Below, in pieces: positions 43,948 through 54,296 of a stretch of DNA of 64,000 nt. Source of the stretch: Flavobacterium limicola. GTDB lineage: Bacteria; Bacteroidota; Bacteroidia; Flavobacteriales; Flavobacteriaceae. The stretch lies in the NCBI RefSeq assembly GCF_003634755.1, contig NZ_RBXA01000002.1, forward strand, positions 434,001 to 498,000. The letters are read 5' to 3'. The first letter of the stretch is position 1. Each line of letters starts with the position of its first letter. The notes under the pieces are model-generated. The model ran no database searches and was not told where the DNA came from. It worked only from the letters and a program-made list of their open reading frames with translations. Both the position numbers and the translations under genes were made by a program.

Positions 43948-44481
43948 TTAAACCGGTTCTTGTTTAAGTTCTTCCAATAATGTTGAAATCTCCATTTTTG
44001 CTTTGGAAACCGATATTCTTCCGGAGCGCACAAATTGCATGATTCCAAAAGGTTTCAATTTTTCGTATAACGATTCTATTTCAGCACGTTGTCCTGATTT
44101 TGAAATCACAAAAAAGTCTCTTGCAACTGTAACTATTTCGGAGTGGCTTTCTTTGATTATATTCTGAATTTGTTTTTCATCAAAAAGCAAGCTCGACTCA
44201 ATTTTGAATAATGCATTTTCCAAGAAAATAGTTTCTTCATCAATATGATAAAATGCTTTAATTACTTCGATTTGTTTTTCGATTTGTCCTACTATATTTT
44301 GTACCCATTTTTCAGTTGTATTAACTACAATGATGAATCTTGAAACATTTTCGATTTCAGATTCGGATACATTTAAACTCAAAATATTGATATGACGTTT
44401 CAAGAATATTCCAGATATTCTGTTTAATAAGCCAACGTTGTTTTCTGAATAAACAGAAATGGTGAATGTTTTATTTTCCAT
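43948..44481 (-). CDS. ilvN: Acetolactate synthase small (regulatory) subunit
   Basis: 177 residues. The N-terminal ACT domain (FTISVYSENNVGLLNRISGI, then FLKRHINILSLNVSES) binds valine for feedback; the C-terminal domain follows from about residue 85. It activates and regulates IlvB. Separated from the upstream ilvB by a 94-bp spacer holding a palindromic repeat. Confidence 0.94.
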   Translation of the reverse strand: MENKTFTISVYSENNVGLLNRISGIFLKRHINILSLNVSESEIENVSRFIIVVNTTEKWVQNIVGQIEKQIEVIKAFYHIDEETIFLENALFKIESSLLFDEKQIQNIIKESHSEIVTVARDFFVISKSGQRAEIESLYEKLKPFGIMQFVRSGRISVSKAKMEISTLLEELKQEPV

Positions 44482-44489
44482 TTTTTTAT

Positions 44490-44571
44490 GTTTAAAGTTT
44501 TTATGTTTAAAGTTTAAAGTTGTGCAACATTATTTTCAGGTTCCAACAACTTTAAACCTTAAACTTTAAAC
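44490..44571. repeat. AT-rich palindromic repeat in the ilvB-ilvN spacer
   Basis: GTTTAAAGTTTAAAGTTG (44505-44522) faces CAACTTTAAACCTTAAAC (44547-44564): an 18-bp stem with one mismatch. The same family is found in the hisB-hisH spacer (8824-8880) and at 57839-57894. Confidence 0.65.
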
Positions 44572-44575
44572 TATT

Positions 44576-46270
44576 TTAGGACAAACGAATGTCCGAAACC
44601 GATGCTCCTGTTGGAATCATTGGGAATACGTTATTTTCTTTTTCTACCATAACTTCTAGGAAATACGATTCTTTTGAAGCCATCATTTCGGCAACGGCAG
44701 CATCAAGATCTTCTCTTTTGGTTACTTTTTTAGCTTTGATATAATAGCCTTCAGCAATGGCTATAAAATTAGGATTGATCATTTCAGTAGAAGCGTATCT
44801 TTTGTCAAAAAATAATTGTTGCCACTGACGAACCATTCCTAAAAATTCATTGTTTAAGACCACAATTTTCACAGGAACTTTGGTCTGGAAAATAGTTCCT
44901 AATTCCTGAATCGTCATTTGAAAACCTCCATCACCAATGATGGCTACCACTTCACGATTTGGCATTCCCATTTTGGCTCCAATAGCAGCAGGTAAAGCAA
45001 ATCCCATAGTTCCTAAACCACCTGATGTCACATTACTTTTTGTCGAATTGAATTTGGCATAACGACACGCAAACATTTGGTGTTGTCCCACATCCGAAAC
45101 CATAATGGCATCTCCTTTAGAATGTTTGTTAATCATTTCAATCGTTTCTCCCATAGAAATTCCTTCTCTCTTTGGTTTTAACTCGTCATTGATTACTGCT
45201 TCTAATTCTATTTCATATTTCTCTTTAAATTCATTGTGCCAAGATTCATGAGAGTTACTTTTAATTAAAGGAAGTAAAGCTGTTAAAGACTCTTTTAGGT
45301 CAGCCAAAACTGCTACAGTAGTTTTTACATTCTTATCTACTTCTGCAGGATCAATTTCAAAATGAATTACTTTGGCTTGTTTGGCGTAAGTAGCTAAATT
45401 TCCCGTAACACGGTCGTCAAAACGCATTCCAAGCGCAATCAAAACATCACATTCATTCGTCAAAACATTAGGACCGTAATTTCCGTGCATTCCCACCATT
45501 CCTACATTTAATGGATGATCTGTTGGCATTGCCGAAAGTCCTAAAATAGTCCAAGCTGCCGGAATTCCTGATTTTTCAACCAAAGCTTTTAATTCAGCTT
45601 CCGCTTCACTAAGAATTACGCCTTGACCAAATATGATAAATGGCTTTTTAGCAGTATTAATTATTTCAGCTGCTTCCTTAACCTTATCAAGATTTAAAAC
45701 TGGTTTCGGATTGTAGCTTCTAATACTGGTGCATTTTTTATAGCTGAATTCAATTTCGTCAAACTGAGCATTTTTTGTAATATCTATTAATACTGGACCC
45801 GGACGACCTGATCTGGCAATATAAAATGCTTTTGCAATAATCTCTGGAATTTCAGATGCTTCGGTAATTTGATAATTCCATTTGGTTACCGGAGTCGAAA
45901 TTCCAATAATATCAGTCTCTTGAAAAGCATCAGATCCCAATAAATGTTTCCCTACTTGTCCTGTAATACAAACCATAGGAGTCGAATCGATTTGCGCATC
46001 AGCAATTCCTGTGACTAAATTTGTTGCTCCCGGCCCCGAAGTTGCAATAGCCACTCCCACTTTTCCAGTTGCTCTTGCAAAACCTTGTGCAGCATGTGTA
46101 GCTCCTTGTTCATGACGCACTAAAACGTGGTGCAATTGATCTTTAAATTTATATAATTCGTCGTAAACTGGCATTATAGCTCCACCTGGATAGCCATAAA
46201 CCAAATCTACTCCTTCTTCTAATAAGCATCTAATAACGGCTTCAGCGCCGGAAATTTTATTTGTTCCCAT
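44576..46270 (-). CDS. ilvB: Acetolactate synthase large subunit
   Basis: 564 residues, ThDP enzyme. YGYPGGAIMPVYDEL and VRHEQGATHAAQG (with the catalytic Glu that activates ThDP) lie near the N-terminus; ThDP/Mg motif is IIGDGGFQMTIQELGTI followed by VVLNNEFLGMVRQWQ. It condenses pyruvate to acetolactate, or pyruvate with 2-oxobutyrate. The spacer to ilvD is 76 bp. Confidence 0.96.
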   Translation of the reverse strand: MGTNKISGAEAVIRCLLEEGVDLVYGYPGGAIMPVYDELYKFKDQLHHVLVRHEQGATHAAQGFARATGKVGVAIATSGPGATNLVTGIADAQIDSTPMVCITGQVGKHLLGSDAFQETDIIGISTPVTKWNYQITEASEIPEIIAKAFYIARSGRPGPVLIDITKNAQFDEIEFSYKKCTSIRSYNPKPVLNLDKVKEAAEIINTAKKPFIIFGQGVILSEAEAELKALVEKSGIPAAWTILGLSAMPTDHPLNVGMVGMHGNYGPNVLTNECDVLIALGMRFDDRVTGNLATYAKQAKVIHFEIDPAEVDKNVKTTVAVLADLKESLTALLPLIKSNSHESWHNEFKEKYEIELEAVINDELKPKREGISMGETIEMINKHSKGDAIMVSDVGQHQMFACRYAKFNSTKSNVTSGGLGTMGFALPAAIGAKMGMPNREVVAIIGDGGFQMTIQELGTIFQTKVPVKIVVLNNEFLGMVRQWQQLFFDKRYASTEMINPNFIAIAEGYYIKAKKVTKREDLDAAVAEMMASKESYFLEVMVEKENNVFPMIPTGASVSDIRLS

Positions 46271-46346
46271 GGGTACGTTTATTGTTTTTTAGAATTAGAA
46301 ACATCTATTTTAAATATCTTGTTTCTATCTCTTCTTTTTTTGAAAA

Positions 46347-48020
46347 TTATTTATCGGTTACACATCCTTCAGAGGCACTTGTGACCGAACGCATATATTT
46401 AAGTAATACTCCTTGTTTAATTGGTGATTCTGGTTTTTTCCAATTGGCTTTACGTTTTGCGAATTCTTCATCGGAAATTTTCATATTGATAGTATTTTTC
46501 ACAGCATCAATTGAAATCACATCACCGTTTTCTATTAAAGCAATTCCTCCGCCTTCATAGGCTTCTGGTGTAACGTGCCCTACTACGAAACCGTGAGAAC
46601 CTCCAGAAAAACGTCCGTCAGTAATTAAAGCGACAGTACTTCCTAAGCCAGCTCCCATAATTGCGGATGTTGGTTTAAGCATTTCAGGCATTCCCGGACC
46701 TCCTTTTGGGCCACAATATCTAATAACAACCACATTTCCTGGTTTTACTTCGCCACCTCTAATTCCTTTAATTACATCATGTTCGTTTTCAAAAACTACT
46801 GCTGTACCTTCAAAAAACTCACCTTCTTTGCCGCTAATTTTAGCTACACAACCTTCCGAAGCAATGTTTCCGTATAAAATTTGAATATTTCCAGTAGCTT
46901 TTAATGCTTTTTGGATTTCATGAATCACTTGTTGTCCATCGTTCAAATCAGGAACAGAAGCTAAGTTTTCAGCAATTGTTTTTCCGGTTACCGTTAAACA
47001 ATCTCCATGTAAGAAACCTTCTTTCAATAAATATTTCATTACTCCTGGAACACCACCTACATTATGCAGGTCTTCCATCAAGTATTTACCGCTTGGTTTC
47101 AAGTCAGCAAGCAATGGTGTTTTATCACTAATATCTTGGAAATCTTTTAAGGTAAGATCAACACCTACTGAATGTGCCATTGCAATTAAGTGCATCACTG
47201 CATTTGTAGAACCTCCTAAGACAGCCACAATTGTAATTGCATTTTCGAATGCTTTACGAGTCATAATATCTCTAGGCTTGAGGTCTTTTTCTAATAATAT
47301 TCTGATGGCTTTACCAGCATCAGCACATTCTTGTTTTTTTTCTGGACTCAAAGCAGGATTAGAAGAACTGTAAGGCAAACTCATTCCTAAAGCTTCAATC
47401 GCTGATGACATAGTGTTTGCTGTATACATTCCACCACAAGCACCTGCACCTGGACAAGCATTTTGAATCACACCTTTGAAATCTTCAGGTGTAATAGTGT
47501 TGTTGAATTTTTTTCCTAATGCTTCAAAAGCAGAAACAATATTCAAATCTTCCCCTTTCCATTTTCCTGGGTGAATAGAACCTCCATAAACCATAATAGA
47601 AGGGCGATTGACTCTACCCATAGCCATTAGCGCTCCTGGCATATTTTTATCACAACCCGGAACAGCAATCATTCCATCATACCACTGTGCTCCCATAACT
47701 GTTTCAATAGAATCTGCAATTACATCCCGAGAAACCAAAGAAAAACGCATTCCATCATTACCATTTGAAATACCATCACTGACACCAATCGTATTAAAAA
47801 TCAAACCAACTAAATCTACTGTCCAGACCCCTGTCTTAATATCTTTAGCCAAATCATTTAAGTGCATATTGCAAGGGTTTCCATCATAACCCATACTCAC
47901 AATTCCTACCTGCGCTTTTTTAAGATCTTCTTCAGTTAATCCAATTCCGTACAACATGGCCTGAGAAGCTGGTTGTGTTTCATCTTGCGTGATTATTTTG
48001 CTGTATTTATTTAATTCCAT
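46347..48020 (-). CDS. ilvD: Dihydroxy-acid dehydratase
   Basis: 557 residues. The Fe-S cysteines are in [14 protein letters not shown] and [18 protein letters not shown]; the C-terminal half shows [13 protein letters not shown] and [17 protein letters not shown]. It dehydrates dihydroxyisovalerate and dihydroxymethylvalerate to the 2-oxoacids. Both Cys motifs are intact. Located 65 bp after leuB in the operon. Confidence 0.97.
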   Translation of the reverse strand: MELNKYSKIITQDETQPASQAMLYGIGLTEEDLKKAQVGIVSMGYDGNPCNMHLNDLAKDIKTGVWTVDLVGLIFNTIGVSDGISNGNDGMRFSLVSRDVIADSIETVMGAQWYDGMIAVPGCDKNMPGALMAMGRVNRPSIMVYGGSIHPGKWKGEDLNIVSAFEALGKKFNNTITPEDFKGVIQNACPGAGACGGMYTANTMSSAIEALGMSLPYSSSNPALSPEKKQECADAGKAIRILLEKDLKPRDIMTRKAFENAITIVAVLGGSTNAVMHLIAMAHSVGVDLTLKDFQDISDKTPLLADLKPSGKYLMEDLHNVGGVPGVMKYLLKEGFLHGDCLTVTGKTIAENLASVPDLNDGQQVIHEIQKALKATGNIQILYGNIASEGCVAKISGKEGEFFEGTAVVFENEHDVIKGIRGGEVKPGNVVVIRYCGPKGGPGMPEMLKPTSAIMGAGLGSTVALITDGRFSGGSHGFVVGHVTPEAYEGGGIALIENGDVISIDAVKNTINMKISDEEFAKRKANWKKPESPIKQGVLLKYMRSVTSASEGCVTDK

Positions 48021-48085
48021 TATTATGTTAGTTTGTAGGTAATATGTTTTTCTGAAAAATTACAGGCAACATCAATTATTTATTT

Positions 48086-49201
48086 TTATACTATGGTCGA
48101 TTGGCCAATGTAGACATTGTCACTTTTAAAATATAAGTCATCTTTACTTAAAATGTAATTTGAAATAAAGTCTCCCACTTCATTGGTACCAAATTTTGAA
48201 TACGGATTCAAATCGGCTGTGACGACATTTAATTCGATTGCTTTATGTACCGCTTCGTATACTTTTTGAGATTCGATATGAAGACCAAAATGTTCCAAAA
48301 GCATCGCTGCACAAACTATTGAAGCAATAGGATTGGCAATATTCTTTCTTTTGGCTTCAGGACAAGAGCCGTGAATAGGCTCAAAAAGTACGCTTGAGTT
48401 TCCTAATGATGCGGATGGTAATAATCCTATTGAACCTGTAATAACGCTCGCTTCATCCGATAGAATATCACCAAATAAATTTTCGGTCAAAATGACGTCA
48501 AATTGTTTTGGATTAATGATTATTTGCATGGCAGCATTATCAACCAAAAGAAATTCTAAGGTTACATCAGGATATCCTTCAGCAATTTCAGTTACTACTT
48601 TTCTCCATAATCTTGAGGTTTCAAGGATACTGGCTTTATCAACCAAAGTCAATTTCTTTTTTCTTTTCTGAGCTGTTCTGAAAGCCAAATGACTGATTCG
48701 AATAATTTCTTCTTCCGAATATTCACATAAATCAGAGGCTAAAGTCCCTTTTTCATTGATTTTTTTTTCACTGAAATAGGAACCTCCCGAAATTTCTCTG
48801 AAAATAATAAAATCAGCACCTTCGATTATTTTTCTTTTCAAAGGCGACAAATCTAGTAAGTCGTTGTATGGCTTAATAGGTCTTATATTAGCATATAATC
48901 CTAACGCTTGTCTCAATTTTAATAATCCTTGTATGGGACGCAATTTCGAATCTGAAACAGCATCATATTTTGAGTCATCAACAGCTCCAAATAATATGGC
49001 ATCTGTATTCAAACATAGATTTAATGTTTGCTCTGGTAATGGTGTACCGGTCTTTTCAACAGCAATAGCGCCTATCAGAGCATCTTCAAAAACAAACTCA
49101 TGATCAAACACCACTCCTACTGCATACAATGCTTTTTTTGCTTGTAAGATTACCTCCGGACCTATTCCGTCTCCTGAAAGGACTGCTATTTTTAAGTTCA
49201 T
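48086..49201 (-). CDS. leuB: 3-isopropylmalate dehydrogenase
   Basis: 371 residues, isocitrate/isopropylmalate dehydrogenase fold. LSGDGIGPEVILQAK at the N-terminus, LRQALGLYANIRPIK for substrate binding and TENLFGDILSDEASVI with the metal-binding Asp residues. It oxidises 3-isopropylmalate in leucine synthesis. Downstream of leuA by 38 bp. The leuC and leuD genes for the intervening isomerase are not in this window. Confidence 0.95.
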   Translation of the reverse strand: MNLKIAVLSGDGIGPEVILQAKKALYAVGVVFDHEFVFEDALIGAIAVEKTGTPLPEQTLNLCLNTDAILFGAVDDSKYDAVSDSKLRPIQGLLKLRQALGLYANIRPIKPYNDLLDLSPLKRKIIEGADFIIFREISGGSYFSEKKINEKGTLASDLCEYSEEEIIRISHLAFRTAQKRKKKLTLVDKASILETSRLWRKVVTEIAEGYPDVTLEFLLVDNAAMQIIINPKQFDVILTENLFGDILSDEASVITGSIGLLPSASLGNSSVLFEPIHGSCPEAKRKNIANPIASIVCAAMLLEHFGLHIESQKVYEAVHKAIELNVVTADLNPYSKFGTNEVGDFISNYILSKDDLYFKSDNVYIGQSTIV

Positions 49202-49239
49202 AATAGTAGGATTTAGATTTTATTGGAAATCAAATTATT

Positions 49240-50421
<1,182 letters not shown>

Positions 50422-50450
50422 TTATTTAATGTAATTTCACAACTTGATAA

Positions 50451-50458
50451 CAAAAATA
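50451..50458 (-). promoter_or_regulatory. Predicted -7 element of the leu-ilv operon
   Basis: TATTTTTG read on the minus strand fits TAnnTTTG and lies 29 bp before the leuA start. I see no branched-chain-rich leader peptide in the short interval that follows. Confidence 0.4.
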
Positions 50459-50569
50459 TCTTTCATTACTTTATTCTAAAACTCAATTTAATGAAATATA
50501 CTGCTTATAAAGCAATTAAAAACTTTGTAATATACTGAAAAACAAAATATTAAGAGACTATATTCTACA

Positions 50570-52114
50570 ATGGCTAACCATCAAAAAGATTTCTTGTTTG
50601 TATTAATTAAATCCCTTTCAAAATCTGAAAAAAGACAATTCAAGATTTTTGCAAGCCGATTAGAAACCAGTTCCAATACAAAATTCATCGAATTATTCAA
50701 TATTTTAGACAAATCAGAAGTCTATGATGAAAAGCTTATTCTTAAAAGTGGTATCATTAAAAAAGTACAATTATCGAATCTAAAATCATATTTGTATAAG
50801 CAAATTTTGGTCAGCATCCGATTGAATATTCCCAGCCAGAACATTCGGTATCAGCTAAGAGAACAAATTGATTTTGCTGCCATATTGTACAATAAAGGGT
50901 TATACAAGCAGAGTTTAAAAATTTTGGATAAAACAAAAATTTTAGCTTTGGAGAATGACGAAAAACTGATGGCTTATGAAATTGTAGAATTCGAAAAACT
51001 TATTGAATCACAATACATCACCAGAAGTATTCAAGGACGCGCAGATGAATTGGTTATTCAAGCTAAAGAACTCAATTATCGAAATACCATTTCTAGTAAA
51101 TTATCTAATTTATCCCTGCAATTGTATGGGATAATGCTTAAAACAGGTTATGTAAAAAGTGACGAAGAATACAAATATATAGACGATTATTTCCATAAGC
51201 ACATTTCTAAATTTGATGAGAAAAAATTCGGATTTAGGGAAAAATACTGGTTTTATAACGCCAATCTTTGGAGGAGTTTTCTGGTACAGGATTTTCTTTC
51301 CTGCTATAAATATTCTTTAAAATGGGTGACGCTGTTTTATGATAATCAAAGTATGATTCATTTAAATCCTGTGTTTTTCCTAAAAGGAAATCATTATTTA
51401 TTAGAATCTTTATACATGTTGAAATACAAATCTAAATTTAAAAAGTATTTAGAGTTGCTGGAAGATACTATCAAAGATTCCCATTTCCCGGTGAATGATA
51501 ACATTGCGTCTTTATCATTTTTATATGTCTATAATAATAAATTGAATTACCATATTCTGGAAGGTACTTTTGCCGAAAGCGAATACTTAATTCCTGAAGT
51601 ATTAAATAAATTAAAAATTCACTCGGACCATCTTGATGAACATCACGAAATGTTGTTCTATTATAAGTTTGCGTCAATTTATTTTGGGAACGAAAAATAT
51701 GCGGAGTGTATCTTTTATTTAGAGAAAATCATAAACAACAAAAATCTTTCGATGCGAGAAGATTTGATGTGTTTTGCCAGAATACTTTGTTTGATAGCGC
51801 ATTACGAATTAGGCAAAGATTATTATCTGGAAAATCAGTTGAAGAACACCTATAAATTCCTAATCAAAATGAATGATTTACATGAAGTGCAAAAAGAAAT
51901 CATTAAGTTTTTGAAGAATTTAAACTCCATATATCCAACAGATATTAAAAAGGAATTTGTAAAAATGAGAGCGCGCTTTATAGAATTGGAAAAAAACACC
52001 TATGAAAAAAGAGCTTTCCTTTATCTCGATATTATTTCTTGGCTTGAAAGCAAAATTGAAAACCGAAAAATCAGCACTATTATTAAAGAAAAAGCAAAAT
52101 TGATTAATCGATAA
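50570..52114 (+). CDS. Conserved helical-repeat (TPR-like) protein of unknown function
   Basis: 514 residues, no signal peptide. The whole chain is helical with TPR/SPO-like repeats (e.g. QIDFAAILYNKGLYKQSLKI, YYKFASIYFGNEKYAECIFY, CLIAHYELGKDYYLENQLKN). The N-terminal 80 residues (LFVLIKSLSKSEKRQFKIF) resemble a small helical lead domain seen in other uncharacterised Bacteroidetes proteins. Divergent from leuA by 148 bp. A regulatory role is conceivable but not shown. Terminator follows. Confidence 0.72.
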   Translation: MANHQKDFLFVLIKSLSKSEKRQFKIFASRLETSSNTKFIELFNILDKSEVYDEKLILKSGIIKKVQLSNLKSYLYKQILVSIRLNIPSQNIRYQLREQIDFAAILYNKGLYKQSLKILDKTKILALENDEKLMAYEIVEFEKLIESQYITRSIQGRADELVIQAKELNYRNTISSKLSNLSLQLYGIMLKTGYVKSDEEYKYIDDYFHKHISKFDEKKFGFREKYWFYNANLWRSFLVQDFLSCYKYSLKWVTLFYDNQSMIHLNPVFFLKGNHYLLESLYMLKYKSKFKKYLELLEDTIKDSHFPVNDNIASLSFLYVYNNKLNYHILEGTFAESEYLIPEVLNKLKIHSDHLDEHHEMLFYYKFASIYFGNEKYAECIFYLEKIINNKNLSMREDLMCFARILCLIAHYELGKDYYLENQLKNTYKFLIKMNDLHEVQKEIIKFLKNLNSIYPTDIKKEFVKMRARFIELEKNTYEKRAFLYLDIISWLESKIENRKISTIIKEKAKLINR

Positions 52115-52128
52115 GACTTTATATGACG

Positions 52129-52155
52129 AAAGGAGGTTAAAAACCTCCTTTTTGT
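52129..52155 (+). terminator. Rho-independent terminator after the helical-repeat gene
   Basis: AAAGGAGGTT (52129-52138) pairs with AACCTCCTTT (52142-52151), 3-nt loop, T-run after it, 14 bp past the stop. Confidence 0.9.
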
Positions 52156-52206
52156 TAACTTATATTTTTTAAAAATTGAAATATCAAAGAATAATACCCT
52201 CAATTA

Positions 52207-52497
52207 TTACGCTAATTTGTCCGTTCTAAAAACAATTGGAGTTTCTTGCAACAATGTTTTTGCTTTTTCAAAAAAAGATTGAATATAAGATTGCTGATTG
52301 TGGCTGTCTAAACCGTTTTGATTTTCCCAAATTTCATGAAAAATAAAAGTATTGGCATCATCACAATTTTGATGCAAATCGTATTGTTCGCAAGCCGCTT
52401 CTTGAGTTGATTTTTCAACTAATTCCAGTAATAGCGATTTTACTATAACTGTATTTTCCGGTTTACTTTTTAGAATAACTGTTAGATTGATTGCCAT
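52207..52497 (-). CDS. ABM-type quinol monooxygenase-like protein
   Basis: 96-residue single ferredoxin-like ABM domain (MAINLTVILKSKPENTVIV; FHEIWENQNGLDSHNQQSYI). The family includes YgiN, which acts with the quinone reductase MdaB in E. coli. Here the mdaB-like gene lies 2 bp upstream on the same strand, which supports a YgiN-MdaB pair in quinol redox cycling. Only this pairing gives the functional hint. Confidence 0.85.
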   Translation of the reverse strand: MAINLTVILKSKPENTVIVKSLLLELVEKSTQEAACEQYDLHQNCDDANTFIFHEIWENQNGLDSHNQQSYIQSFFEKAKTLLQETPIVFRTDKLA

Positions 52498-52499
52498 AT

Positions 52500-53093
52500 T
52501 TAATTTAAAAATAGTTGTGTTAAATGGTTTTGATACACTTTAAGATCATTTTCAACATTTGCATTTTTTTCAATGTCATGAAAGTGAATACTTTGTAACG
52601 GTTTCATACCTGTAAAAGCGTTCATTCTGTGAAAACCAAATAATGGTCCTTCATCCACACTGTGCTGATTGAAAAATTCTCCCGGTAAAGTAAAAGCTTC
52701 TTTTGGAGCATTCCAAGAGGTGGTTAACATATATTTTTTGCCATGAAGCATTCCTCCTGTTCCGTAATTGATTGTCGGATTTTCCGCTGAACGACCGTCA
52801 CTTTTGTAAATCCCTTTGGCATGACCTTCAGTGAAAACAACATCAATGTATTTTTTAAATCCATGTGGCAACTGGAACCACCATATTGGCGTATGATAAA
52901 TAATTACATCAGCCCAAACAAATTTCTCCACTTCTGCAGCAGGAATATAATCATCATTGATGTTCGTTGTTTTTACTTCAAATTCACTATTGCTTTTGAA
53001 AAAATTCAAAGTTTCATTCGAAATGGTTTCATTAAATCGTCCTCCGGAATGGCCGAACTTTTGTCCGCCATTAACTATAAATATTTTTGTCAT
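52500..53093 (-). CDS. MdaB-like NAD(P)H-dependent quinone oxidoreductase
   Basis: Flavodoxin-like protein of 197 residues. KIFIVNGGQKFGHSGGRFNE is the flavin-phosphate loop and VIIYHTPIWWFQLPHGFKKY with FTEGHAKGIYKSDGRS is typical of MdaB/NQO. It reduces quinones by two electrons. ATG 53093 is chosen over 53102. It pairs with the ABM gene and is divergent from a LysR regulator with about 97 bp between. Confidence 0.9.
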   Translation of the reverse strand: MTKIFIVNGGQKFGHSGGRFNETISNETLNFFKSNSEFEVKTTNINDDYIPAAEVEKFVWADVIIYHTPIWWFQLPHGFKKYIDVVFTEGHAKGIYKSDGRSAENPTINYGTGGMLHGKKYMLTTSWNAPKEAFTLPGEFFNQHSVDEGPLFGFHRMNAFTGMKPLQSIHFHDIEKNANVENDLKVYQNHLTQLFLN

Positions 53094-53119
53094 GATTTGC
53101 ATTTTTTAACTTGATGGTG

Positions 53120-53172
53120 CAAAGTTAGAACGAGAATTTCCATTATTAAAATAACATAATTCATACCTTTGT
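53120..53172. promoter_or_regulatory. Divergent promoters between mdaB-like and lysR-like genes
   Basis: TACCTTTG (53165-53172, plus) and TAACTTTG on the minus strand (53127-53120) both fit TAnnTTTG. The AT-rich stretch between them is the natural place for a LysR binding site; I cannot define a clear T-N11-A palindrome. Confidence 0.5.
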
Positions 53173-53190
53173 ATCATAATTATAATAGTT

Positions 53191-54084
53191 ATGGTGAATT
53201 TAGAATGGTATCGAACGTTTAAAGCGGTTTACAAAACAGGAACTTTAACAAGTGCTGCGGAAGAATTATTTATTTCACAACCTGGCGTGAGTCTGCATTT
53301 GAGTTCCTTGGAAACTTATGTAGGCTATAAATTATTTGACCGAACAGGTCGGAAAATGGTTCCCACCGAAAAAGGAAAAGTGCTCTACAATTTTATAATT
53401 GAAGCATTAACCAAACTGGAAGAGGCCGAGAAAAATTTTCAAAGAAGCACCGAGAAAAATACGCCAACGATAAGTGTGGGAATGTGTTTTGAAACATTCC
53501 AAATCACACTAGAACAGTATATTTCGACGTTACCATTTAATGTTATTATTCAGTTTGGAGAATATCCTGAAATGGTAGAAAATTTAGAAAAAGGAATTCT
53601 CGATTTGATTATCACGCCCCAAATGGTCGTTACAAACGCAATTGAATATCAGGCATTTTCTTCAGAAACTATTGTACTTGTAGGTGGAAGCGAAATTGAC
53701 GATTTAGAATTCAATTCTATAGTAAAAAAGGAAAATATTCAAGAAATTGAACTTTGGTTAAAGCAACAAAAATGGTACGGAACTACCGGAGATATGGAGC
53801 ATTTACGCCGTTTCTGGCAATTAAATTTCAATAAACATCCTGATTTCAGACCTAATTATATAGTTCCAAATATAAACTCTATAGTACGTTGTTTGAGCAG
53901 TGGCAAAGGATTGGCTGTTGTTCCTGATTTTTTATGCCGTAAAGAAATTGATAATGGGACGATCAAACTGATTTGGGAAGGGAAAACACCATTAAAAAAT
54001 ACGCTCTATTTTGCAACCAGAAAAAAAACTATGTATGAAGAGGAAATAGCTTTGATCAAGAAAATTTTCATCGAATTGGACTAA
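53191..54084 (+). CDS. LysR-family transcriptional regulator
   Basis: 297 residues. N-terminal winged HTH (EWYRTFKAVYKTGTLTSAAE, LFISQPGVSLHLSSLETYVG, LFDRTGRKMVPTEKG) and a periplasmic-binding-like effector domain from about residue 90. Divergent from the MdaB/ABM pair, so it likely controls that pair, possibly in response to a quinone or electrophile. Effector unknown. Confidence 0.9.
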   Translation: MVNLEWYRTFKAVYKTGTLTSAAEELFISQPGVSLHLSSLETYVGYKLFDRTGRKMVPTEKGKVLYNFIIEALTKLEEAEKNFQRSTEKNTPTISVGMCFETFQITLEQYISTLPFNVIIQFGEYPEMVENLEKGILDLIITPQMVVTNAIEYQAFSSETIVLVGGSEIDDLEFNSIVKKENIQEIELWLKQQKWYGTTGDMEHLRRFWQLNFNKHPDFRPNYIVPNINSIVRCLSSGKGLAVVPDFLCRKEIDNGTIKLIWEGKTPLKNTLYFATRKKTMYEEEIALIKKIFIELD

Positions 54085-54139
54085 AATTTGTTATTCTAGA
54101 AATAAAGTTTACTTTTATAAATACTTAAATTTTAAAGTT

Positions 54140-54256
54140 ATGAACGGATTTTTTAAAACAATTCTTGCAGGTTACGGCGCCAAAAAATTAGGCGGTGGCT
54201 GTTTTGGCACAATTCTAATTTTTATAATTATCTATTGGATATTAGGTTACTTTTAG
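54140..54256 (+). CDS. Small glycine-rich membrane protein (38 aa)
   Basis: The frame reads MNGFFKTILAGYGAKKLGGG then CFGTILIFIIIYWILGYF, stop. It has an amphipathic N-terminal half, a KKLGGG turn and one strongly hydrophobic helix. I have the impression of similar short proteins in other Flavobacterium genomes, but this needs checking. It is too short for usual gene calling and follows the lysR gene by 55 bp. Function unknown. Confidence 0.55.
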   Translation: MNGFFKTILAGYGAKKLGGGCFGTILIFIIIYWILGYF

Positions 54257-54296
54257 AATTAAAACTCTAAAAATAACCCAATTATAATTTTAATTA

